This document shows, one piece after another, positions 36,701-45,684 of a stretch of DNA of 64,000 nucleotides. Origin of the DNA: Rotaria sordida (Eukaryota; Rotifera; Eurotatoria; Philodinida; Philodinidae); assembly GCA_905250125.1 (NCBI GenBank), contig CAJNOL010000788.1, positions 1-64,000 of the forward strand, in the 5' to 3' direction. The number at the start of each line of letters is the position of its first letter. The first letter of the stretch is position 1. The notes beneath the pieces are model-generated. The model was not told the origin of the DNA. It ran no database searches and saw only the letters and a list, made by a program, of their open reading frames with translations. Made by a program: the position numbers and the translations under genes.

Positions 36701-39700
36701 ACCGGTTAAAAAACGGTGGAAAAATGCCGAATTTTTTTTGAAAACCGATTTTAAGAAAAAATGGCTCCAAATATGAAATAGTTTAGGGTGCATGTAAAAG
36801 ACACTCATCATAATGAATCTTTTTAAAGAGAACCTCAGAAAAAATGATTAATATAATATATGTTTTGAGCACTTTTTTACACATTCTAACAGAAAAAACA
36901 TGTGACACCTTAGTTTTTATGGTCAAAAACAGGGTTAACAAAGAAGATTTTTGAAAACTTTCAACCGGTGAAATTCCGATTTCTACCGGCCCGGTGCCGG
37001 TTCCAACGCTGTCGAGAATACCTATGGCTCCTGAATAATTAAATCTAAAAATCTGAGGTTTGTGTATTTTTGTAGATCTTCCATTGGTGATTCAGATACA
37101 CAACTCATTATTCAAAAAGAAGTCGATTGAAAATCTATAAAAAAAAAACAGGTCGAAAACTTGTAATATACGATTCGATGCATCTTCATTTCCTCTTGCT
37201 AAAGGTGAAAATCGCAGTTATCTAGCTTGTTTCTATCAAAAGTTATTAAAAAAAATATCTACCCGCCTTTTGTTTGTTTTTTTGAAATAGGCTTTAGTAT
37301 TAGATTGTGAGTATATTTATCATTGCTCGTTTATTTATTTTATTTGTTGCATTACTAAATCAATAAATATTTTTCTATAGTCATGTGATTCCAGTATATA
37401 TGACTTTCTTACATTTTTATAAAGATAACTTTCTTCTTTCATTCAATTTTATTATAATATTAGTAAAGCCCTCGATACATTAGAAGACTCCGGGTCTTCT
37501 ATTATGTCATGAAAAAAAATTCATATTTTTTTTGTTATTCTCAACGACACTGATGAACTGAAGAAATTTGTAGCTTATCATGAGTCGACCAGGTATACAA
37601 AAAACAGACTTATTTGAATCTATGTTGGGTATATGACGTCAGATATTTTTGACGGATACCTATGTCATAGTAACTTTTATATTCAAATAAAATTGAAAAA
37701 TTTGTCTAAATATGTCAGGTAGACTTTGTTCAATCTTGAATATATTGAAGTTACTAAGATTAACTACGTACAATAGATAAAAACTTCTAAAATTAGTTCA
37801 ATTCAAAAGAGAAATGGTTTTCTTCATTCATAGTTCAATATAAGTCTCTTTCCAGTAGATTAATCAAAGTTAAGATAACTAATATCTAATATTGTCGACA
37901 TTAAATTATATCATATACTCATTATGATATTTGTAACTATCTCAAATTTCAATCGATAATAATTATTTCTCAAAATTAATTAGAAAAAAAAAACTTTCGA
38001 TAAATAATTTTCATGAATAAATTATGTACAAATAATCACAATCTATAACTTTAAATATTATAACTTATTCAATAGTTAAAATTTTCAATTGAACGTAAAG
38101 AGATCCATAATACACAAAAAAAAACACTGAGCCTTCGCGTACTTATATCTTGTATTTGAGAATGAAACGAATACCAATATACTTGTGATTTTTTCAACAA
38201 TACTAAATATTTAACTCAAATCCAAATAGTGTTTCGAACAGTCAATGAAGTTCTCTATCAAATGCATTTCATATTGAATTTTTATACATGGCCTACGAGA
38301 TAAAGATTTCTCAAAAAGAAAACACGGTAGTTTTTAAATCTCATAAAACTTTGTGAATATTATTGTTTTGGCACATAGATAGGGATGCACCAGTCCCAGT
38401 CCTGACTGGGTACTGAGTCCTTTGATCTTTAGTCCATTAGTCGAATAGTACTTTCTTCTTTTTTAGTATATTGTCATACAGTGATTCTTAGGCTGTTGAA
38501 GTACTGATATAAACTATAACACTGAATTCATTGGCTAATCATATATATCTATATATCAATCGTTATAATTTAGAATACTATAAATAAATTTCATGTCTTC
38601 AGGGTGTGGGTGTTGTTTGGATGTGGGAATGGTTAGAATGACAATAACGACACCCATACCAACATCAAACCCACACCCTTAGAAAAGACGGAAGTACTGA
38701 TTGATTAGCGGAATAAACGTCAAATGACTAAGTACCCAGTTGTGACTGAGTATCCAGTCGGACTGGGACCCAGTTACTGACACTGGTGCACCCCTACTGA
38801 CTTATGTGACACTGAGTGTCACATAAGTTCTGCACGTTTGGATCAGTAGAATTATATCGTCAATATAAAACTATATTTTAAAGCAAGTAATTATATATTC
38901 TGATAGTGTTCGGAATTCTCTATCACCCTGTCTATTTAAGTCTTGACTTACATTTATTAGGTAAAAAATATTTTTGAGTATAGTGAAGACACCCTCACCT
39001 GCATTGACAATGCTCGAAATATTTCTCAGCAAATAAATTTAAGTCAAGACTTGAATATACAGAGCGATAGAGTATTTCAAGAGCTCTCAGAATATATAAT
39101 TAGTTTTCTTAAAAATACGGATTACTGTATAGATAAAGATTTTTAAAACGCATGAGAAACAAACCAAAAATGGAGTTCGTGAGAATATCTTCACTGTATT
39201 CAAAATATTTTTGACCAAATAAATGTAAGTCAAGACTTAAATAGACAGGGTGATAGAGAATTCCGAGCACTATCAGAATATATAATTACTTGTCTTAAAA
39301 TATGGTTTTTGTATTCGCGATATAATTCTACTGATTCAAACATACAGAACTTATTCTTTTCTTTAACAATTTTTCACGAATTTCAACATGTAATTTTCAA
39401 ATATTTCACTCAAATAATACATAATTACAAATGCTTAATAAAGATTGATAATGAGAGACAAAAAAGATCATCTATTGTAAAAAAACAAAATTTTACCATC
39501 TTGACTAATAAGACCAAAATCACGAAGAATATTGAGAATAGGATAATAACTCCAATAGGAACGATCCATAACAATTCCTTGTCCTATGATAAAAATAAAA
39601 ATAAATTTCTTATTTAATATAATAAGAATTTTCAACCTGTTGAAAACATATGTGATAAACCCATTCTTAATTGATAAGTCATTGTTTGTAAAAGAGGTCT

Positions 39701-40239
39701 TAATAAACGTACAGATGCATGATGATTTGGATTTAAATGCCATTCTTCAGGTGATGGCATATAATCTCTTGGTAAACAATAATCATTATGAAATTGTCGT
39801 GTATTAATTGTTCCTGTTTCATCAACAAAATGCATTCGATCAACATCCGGTTTTGATATAGGTAAAAATCCAATATGATTAGCTAAACGTTTAACAAAAT
39901 CCGAACGACGAACACCAAAATTTGATTCAACATGAAAAAATAATGTATTATCATGAATATTTGCTAATGTATAATGACCACCTAAATAATAATGACGAAA
40001 AAAATCTACAAAAAAAAGAAAAATTGATAATTTTTTGAAAAAAAAAAATTTTATATAATTAAATTACTATAATTCTTGTTAACATAATCAAATGGATGAG
40101 CCGGCTTTTCTGTATCTTTATATTGCATAGAAAATGTTCGATGATTTTGAGGAATTAAACATGTTGATACAATCAGCAATCGATGATGTTGATTTGCAAG
40201 AAAAACTCGACGAAGCGAAGCAGCAACGCCGCTGCTCAT
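33753..40239 (-). CDS. NDUFA10: NADH dehydrogenase (complex I) subunit NDUFA10
   Basis: Nine exons, 40068-40239, 39637-40005, 39497-39583, 35487-35608, 34345-34433, 34229-34283, 34071-34168, 33901-34015 and 33753-33842, give 398 residues; the human protein has 355. The N terminus is basic and Ser/Arg-rich, as for mitochondrial import. The middle belongs to the deoxynucleoside-kinase-like fold: LLQTMTYQLRMGLSHMFSTG, then GQGIVMDRSYWSYYP and PRLIIFIDKDPQAIWEDLQK, and EWLPRM. NDUFA10 is an accessory subunit of the complex I membrane arm in the inner mitochondrial membrane. Introns at 34434-35486 (1,053 bp) and 35609-39496 (3,888 bp) are swollen by DNA-transposon insertions, while the other introns are short. 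It is the first gene of the four-gene minus-strand run and starts 443 bp from the divergent RNF126-like gene. Confidence 0.9.
34492..35469. mobile_element. piggyBac-like non-autonomous element in an NDUFA10 intron (978 bp)
   Basis: Inverted arms of about 200 bp start TCCCTGTTGCAAAAG on the left and end with its inverse (CTTTTGCAACAGGGG) on the right. Both ends are bounded by TTAA (34488-34491 and 35470-35473), the typical piggyBac target duplication. The arms also share TCTTGAGACAAAAT and AAGATTGACTCTC blocks. No transposase frame is seen inside. Confidence 0.75.
36419..37285. mobile_element. Inverted-repeat element in the large NDUFA10 intron
   Basis: Arms at about 36419-36540 and 37160-37285 are inverted copies. 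They share GGGTAG, AATAACTTTTGATAGAAACAA and GCATCGAA blocks at roughly three-quarters identity by eye. The centre holds a second element at 36672-37011. Confidence 0.6.
36672..37011. mobile_element. hAT-like miniature element nested in 36419-37285
   Basis: The ends are CAGGCTTGGAACCGG and CCGGTTCCAACGCTG. They are flanked by near-identical 8-bp repeats, CTGAGAAT (36664-36671) and TCGAGAAT (37012-37019), matching at six of eight positions. An 8-bp target duplication with CAG..CTG ends is typical of hAT elements. Confidence 0.7.
38380..38796. mobile_element. hAT-like miniature element, copy A, in the large NDUFA10 intron
   Basis: Ends are TAGGGATGCACCAGT and ACTGGTGCACCCCTA, followed inward by repeated CCCAGTC and GACTGGG words. 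The first 220 bp are the inverse of 47045-47264 in the DONSON intron, so the two are copies of one family. A small palindrome at 38600-38690 interrupts this copy. Confidence 0.75.
38600..38690. mobile_element. Small palindromic insertion inside copy A
   Basis: Ends AGGGTGTGGGTGTTG and AACATCAAACCCACACCCTT are inverse. It is absent from the matching place in the DONSON-intron copy, so it is probably a later insertion. Confidence 0.55.
38801..38827. repeat. Perfect 27-nt hairpin
   Basis: CTTATGTGACACT, one centre base, then its exact inverse. It lies at the junction between two mobile elements and could be left by their insertion or excision. Confidence 0.75.
38822..39354. mobile_element. Inverted-repeat element with an internal third copy of its arm
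   Basis: Left end ATAAGTTCTGCACGTTTGG and right end CAAACATACAGAACTTAT are inverse. Arms share AATTATATCG, AGTCTTGACTTACATTTA and GGAATTCTCTATCACCCTG. A third related segment sits between the arms at about 39010-39110. Confidence 0.65.
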
Positions 40240-40682
40240 TCTTTTATTTAATTTATCTTAAATATTAAAATGATAGATCATAATTAGACAATAATAATAA
40301 TAAAAAAAAACAATCATTCTTGTTTGAATCTATATATTGTTTATTCATTCGTTTATTTCAATGTTGTCGTCAACCATTGGTTGTATATTTAACCATTAAG
40401 ATTTTTTTCTTTCATAAGCATCCATTGGAAGTCTCCGCTTTTTACTATTTCTTCTTTCATAGCTTTTTTACCTATGATATTGACTCATAAATTGCTTCTT
40501 ACTAAATTCAATGAATATATTCCCCAAAAAAAGATGAATTATTCATATTCCAGAACATTCTTCTTTTCATTTGATTGCAAGAGACTTTTTCTAATTTGAC
40601 AATATTAGATAAATATTCAACTCATTTTTAATCCACCGGTGTAATAAGAAAAAAACAAAGAAACGCAATTCATATAGATATA
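40240..40682. promoter_or_regulatory. Divergent intergenic region, NDUFA10 and RNF126-like
   Basis: 443 bp between two divergent start codons, so it probably carries promoters for both. On the minus strand TTTTAATATTTAAG ends 17 nt before the NDUFA10 ATG, a further acceptor-like site. Confidence 0.5.
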
Positions 40683-42212
40683 ATGGCAACTGCTGTTCCT
40701 GATTATTACTGTCACAAATGTCGACTACATATCGGGCATGTTACAGTAAGATTTATGAAAAATGAAACCTACTTGATTATTATAAGATTTCTTTTCTTTT
40801 TTTATTTAGAATTTCGAATGCCCACGTTGTAGAGATACTTTCATTGAAGAAATTCCTCCACAACATTCATCATCGTATGTATTTTTCTTTTAGAATTTTT
40901 TTTGAAAATAAATTTTCAATGAAATTTTTAGTCATTTACGAAGTAATCAACCACGTAATCGTAGTAGAATTCATTTTCATGGCTCAACACCATTTGGTAC
41001 TACAACTATAGTTATTGGTGGTGGTGGTGGTAGTAGTAGTCATTCATCAAATAATGAAAATCGTGAAATTGATAATCCAGATATAGGAACATTTTTTCAA
41101 ACAGTTCTTGCACAACTTGTTGGTGGTTCACAAGTTCCACTGTAATTATATTAGTTATGTTCAAGGCTCTCGGAAGAGTGGAAGGGGGAGGGGGCTGACA
41201 CTTTTCATAAAATTTTACAGGCAGTCTGTTAACGAAAGCTTTTTAGGAATAGCTGCCGAAGATTTCCTAGTTTTTCATAAAAACTGATGACTCAGGGAGT
41301 GGGGGTAGCTTTGGAAAGATCCTCCTTCAGAGATGAGCCAAATCTCGAAAAAAGTTCCATACACAAAAACAAAACAGGGGCCAAGGGGGAGGAGATAGCT
41401 TGCGAAGATCCCCCGAACAGCGTCTATTTAAAAATTTGCCGGACAGTAAAACAGATCTTCAATTTATGCGGGGAGACAACTCCCCCTTCCCACATCGAGA
41501 GCCCTGGTTATGTTTAGAAGTAAATGTAAACGAAAAAATCATTTTTTTTTAGTGCTATGCAACATGGTGGAGGAAGTGGTTTGAATACACTTACTCTTGA
41601 TGCATTACTTACTCAAGTAAAATATTATTTATTTATCTATCTGTTTGTTTTATTTATTCTTTCATTTAGTTTTTAAATCAAATGGGAGAAAATAATGGTC
41701 CAGCACCAGCATCTGAAAGTCGTATAAATTCTATTCCAACAGTGAAAATAACATCTGCACAAGCACGTATGTTATTTTGTATTGTTTAAAAAAAAGAAAA
41801 GCAAAATATTTTGAATATTTTTCCTTTTTTAATTTATATTTAGGTGATAGTCTACAGTGTGCTATTTGTATGGAAGAATTTAAAAAAAATGATGAAGCAA
41901 AACGTCTTCCTTGTGCACATCATTTTCATGAAGAATGTATATTACGATGGCTTAGAATGGTAAAATAAAAATAATTATTTTATTTATATAAAAAAAAAAC
42001 TAATTTGTTTATTTTAGCATGGAACATGTCCAACATGTCGTATTACATTAGATGGTGATGATACAAGTAATCAAGAATATAATCATTTTTATTCAAATCA
42101 ACAATCATCATCATCATCATCATCATCATCAAGGAATAATAATCGTCGAAATAATGGAGGTAATCATGGACCTCATTCAACTTCGGGATCACGGTTGTTC
42201 GATTTCGATTAA
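40683..42212 (+). CDS. RNF126: RING-H2 E3 ubiquitin ligase, RNF126/RNF115-like
   Basis: Seven exons, 40683-40745, 40810-40874, 40932-41141, 41553-41616, 41670-41766, 41844-41959 and 42018-42212, give 269 residues. The N-terminal zinc finger reads YYCHKCRLHIGHVTNFECPR then CRDTF, the hallmark of RNF126/RNF115 (BCA2 zinc finger). The C-terminal RING-H2 has Cys-x2-Cys in CAICMEEF, then LPCAHHFHEECILRWL and CPTCR. Between them lie Gly- and Ser-rich linkers and a helical stretch (GTFFQTVLAQLVGG). RNF126 ubiquitinates BAG6-bound mislocalised proteins and endocytic cargo in the cytosol. RNF115 is the close alternative and cannot be separated here. Intron 3 carries a GC-richer hAT-like insertion (41162-41506). 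A Ser run lies near the C terminus. Confidence 0.87.
41162..41506. mobile_element. hAT-like miniature element in RNF126-like intron 3 (345 bp)
   Basis: Ends CAAGGCTCTCGG and CGAGAGCCCTG are inverse. Exact 8-bp repeats GTTATGTT flank it (41154-41161 and 41507-41514), matching a hAT target duplication. Its G-rich runs (AGGGGGAGGGGG) contrast with the AT-rich host. No coding region is seen. Confidence 0.85.
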
Positions 42213-43073
42213 ATTAATATATTTATATATATATATGTATGTGATTTATTATGTAAAAAACAAAACTAAATTATCTTTTCTTCTTTTTTCTTCTGATGAT
42301 ATTTACCTTTGTTTGCTTTTTTTCTCTTTGGTCATTGCATCGATTTTTTTTCTTTGGTGAAAATAAATGAACTCATAATATGAAATTAGACAGAATAATT
42401 ACATAAAATTAGTTAATCATCAAATGTTTCTTTTTTGTTTTTCGTATATATTCGATGTATCGTTTTGAATTATTAAATATTTAATTTGAGAAAAAGAAAA
42501 ATGATTGTATAAAGATAATTGAATGAAAATCATCTCGGTATTTATAGGTCAATAGATTTTATAATTGTACAAGTGAAGAAATAAAATTAAAACTTTTGAT
42601 CGTTTATTGATTCGATGAAAATATTCTCATTCAAAAGAATATTTTTCTACTTGTTTTATTCAATCTTATGAATCGATTAGGCTAGTTTTAGTCTTCGAGA
42701 CGATGGATTTTATTCTGGAATTTAATAAGAAATGCATAAATTTTAATACGATATATTGATTTATATTTTTGCTTATTTGAAAGAAGAAATCATTCTAGCG
42801 AATGATTGGGTTTCTTTTGGTTTACATAAAAACAGAAACTTTGCAACTAATCAAAAAAAGATTTCTTTACTTTGTAATAATTCGTCTAAAATAATCAAAA
42901 TTCTATTAGACAATGAAATTGCTTTTTTTTAGTAAATAATCAGTAATTAGTTTTTAAAGATGTTTTACTGATATTCATTGATTCTATTCTGCTTATACAA
43001 ATAAAAACTTGTATCGATCGAATATCTTGTATCTGCCAAATATGAATGTATCAAATCCTGTCCAACTCTTTAT
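42213..43073. other. 3' region and spacer
   Basis: AT-rich sequence after the RNF126-like stop. No gene is seen. Confidence 0.5.
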
Positions 43074-44167
43074 GTCAAGTATAACTAGTTTAGTCCGTTA
43101 TTAGTATTGGCGAGGAAACGTTTTCAACTGTCAAATCATTTTTGAGTTCGAACTCGATGGGTTAGATAGACTCCAGTGAGATATGAAAAACCCTAAAAGA
43201 TTGAGTCTCCTTAGACCTTCTCTCCAAAGTTATAGGCATTTTACTGGAGTTTTAACCTGTAACATGGTATATATCAAAAAATTGAATGAGGATATTTTGA
43301 GTTGAGATTTTGCCCACAGACAGGCCTATTTATTATTAGTAGGAAATCCGGAAAATTTCAGCTCAAAAGGACATTTCATTCCAGAGGTATTAAAGCCCTG
43401 AAAAGCAGAAAATTTTAGCATCTTTTGTGGAATATGAATTTTATTTGAGGCTTTCATATCTCTGGAAGAAAACATGCTTTTGATCTGAAATTTTCAGGAC
43501 TTTTTACTAATAAGTAGGCCTATCTGCAGGCAAAATCTCAGCTCGAAATATCGTCATTCAATTTTTTGCTATATACCATGTTATAGGTTAAAATTCCAAA
43601 AAAATGTCTATAACTTTGGAGAGAAGGTCTAAGGAGACTCAATCTTTTAGGGTTTTTCATATCTCACTGGGGTCTACCTGACCCACCGAGTTCGAACTCA
43701 AAAACGATTTGACAGTTGAAAACGTTTCCTCGTAAGTTTTATCAAATTTTTTAAAAAAGTACCAATATTTCGTAGGACTTTGATGGATGAAAGAACACTC
43801 CTGTCTTTCATCTGCCAAGAAATCCCATAGCCCAATATTTTCCCTATAACTATAATTAGCTGTAGCTTTGGACAGAAAACCAACCTGACGCAGAGTTCTT
43901 GTGCTCCACATACAAGCTAACTTACAACAAGAGCAGATGTATGTCACAACATAGTCATGATCCTATCGGATCGATCATTTCATGGCTGATAGTACTCAGG
44001 TTTGCACGCAGTACCTTGTGGATACATGTCATACAACGTAGTCACTCAGCCATTGCGGCTAGGACTTTGGTAAAAATTTTCACTAAATCTTATCAAATTT
44101 TGATAAGTCTTTTAAAAATTTGACAAAATCTAGTAGCAGTACAGAATAAAGCTGATTATACTTGACA
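43074..44167. mobile_element. Element with long foldback and short terminal inverted repeats
   Basis: Short end repeats TGTCAAGTATAA and TTATACTTGACA bound about 1.1 kb. Inside is a long foldback with arms at 43111-43395 and 43447-43732, which match closely for nearly 290 bp (for example GATTGAGTCTCCTTAGACC and its inverse). The right part (43740-44130) holds two short overlapping open frames without recognisable domains. A diverged piece of the arm recurs at 48484-48620. Confidence 0.65.
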
Positions 44168-44458
44168 CAAATATTTAGGTGATACTCACATACAAAAATT
44201 TTCAATCTTGATAGCAGATAGATAGGATTTAATACATTCATAATGTTAAATGAGTTTCGAGAGGTTTTTATCTTTTATCGAAAATTGAAAAAATTTCTTA
44301 TTGTCCTACGGTAGGAGCAATAATCTCCTTGTTGTTTTATTGTTGTTTTTTTTTTCTTTAATTAACAGATGATGGTAAACAAAAACAAACAACAATCATT
44401 ATATAAACTGTTGCTTATGAAATAATTTTCTTCTTTTTTATTTTTTATTTTTTACTGT
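44168..44458. other. Spacer downstream of RPS7
   Basis: AT-rich sequence containing the RPS7 3' end. No other feature is seen. Confidence 0.5.
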
Positions 44459-45319
44459 TTAGACGAGCACCTCAGGAAATTCAAAGTGAACATCTTTGCC
44501 GGTAAGTTTCTTGTAAACTTGTTGAAAAGCTGGTACCTAGAAAAAACAAAAGAAAATATATTTCTATTAATAATCAATTGTAAAAACAAACCTTAGTTTC
44601 AACAAGTGTTTGTTGATTTTTATCAAGGTGAACCTTGAATAAACGAGATCCATCTAATTTAATTCGAATACGTTTTCCTGTTATTTCAGCTGGATAGACA
44701 AGATCGTGTAAAATAGCATCATGAACTGCAGTTAATGTTCGACTAAAAAGATAAATTAATTTAATAGAAAAAAAAATAATAATAATAATAAAGAAACATA
44801 CTTTCTTGGACGTTTTTGTTTCGATTGTGTTTTCGATTTACGTGTTGGTTTTGGTAAAATTCGACGCTAGAATAATAATGAAAATAAAAATAAAATAAAA
44901 ACATAAAAATATAAAAATATAAACCTGTCCAAGAAGAACTACAGTTTGATTATATTTCTTTTCGAGTTCTTGAACAAGTAAAGAATGAACTCGTTGAAAA
45001 GCCTTTACTTTTGGCACTGGAATATAAATGACAAGGGCTGATCGTCCATCACCCAATTCAATTTTCTATTTAGAAAAATATTCATTTATTTTAATTAAAA
45101 TAAAATTATCTTTACAAACCTTTGCTCCAGTAATATAAAGTTCTCGTAATTGACCTTTAAATTGTGCATTACCTTCGAGTTCAGTAAATTGCTAAATAAT
45201 AAAAAAAATTCATACAAATCAATAAAAATGAATTTTTGTTTTTCTACTTGTGAAACATCAAGTTCGAGAGGTGTTGGTGGTTCACTACCACTTTTCATGA
45301 TCTTAGTACCGGTATTCAT
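44459..45319 (-). CDS. RPS7: 40S ribosomal protein S7 (eS7)
   Basis: Six exons, 45248-45319, 45120-45191, 44925-45065, 44802-44866, 44592-44742 and 44459-44536, give 192 residues; the human protein has 194. Diagnostic segments are present: [78 protein letters not shown], and the end FPEVLV. eS7 is a structural protein of the small ribosomal subunit and takes part in rRNA processing. All five introns are short. The gene is divergent from DONSON, with 365 bp between start codons. Confidence 0.96.
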
Positions 45320-45684
45320 TGTTGACAATAAAATTTTAGTCAAACAATCTAAAATAATTAAAGTTTTTTTTTTATTTGTTTGTAACTCTCTATCAACTAA
45401 ATATAAGAAATGAATTAAAAAAACAACAAATGGATCCTCCATTATATTCCAGATTTTATCATATTAGATCAAATAATCATCTACAAGTTTTCTTTTTTTA
45501 TTTTTTTTTTAAAAAACATTTTTATTAATAAAAAAAAAAGAAATTAATATGGAAAAAAAAATATTTTTTTTTTTTAATAAAAATAAAACTTTTTCAATGG
45601 ATAATTAAAATAAACCAATAGGATATATTTATTTATTATTCAATAAGAACCACAGCTGATTAGAAAAAAAAATAATCTTTTTAT
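45320..45684. promoter_or_regulatory. Divergent intergenic region, RPS7 and DONSON
   Basis: 365 bp of mainly A and T runs between the two start codons. It probably holds both promoters and leaders. No specific motif is identified. Confidence 0.45.

Noticed and set aside
43657..44123. Overlapping open frames in the element at 43074-44167
   Set aside because: They overlap on opposite strands, partly inside the foldback arm, and show no transposase motif.
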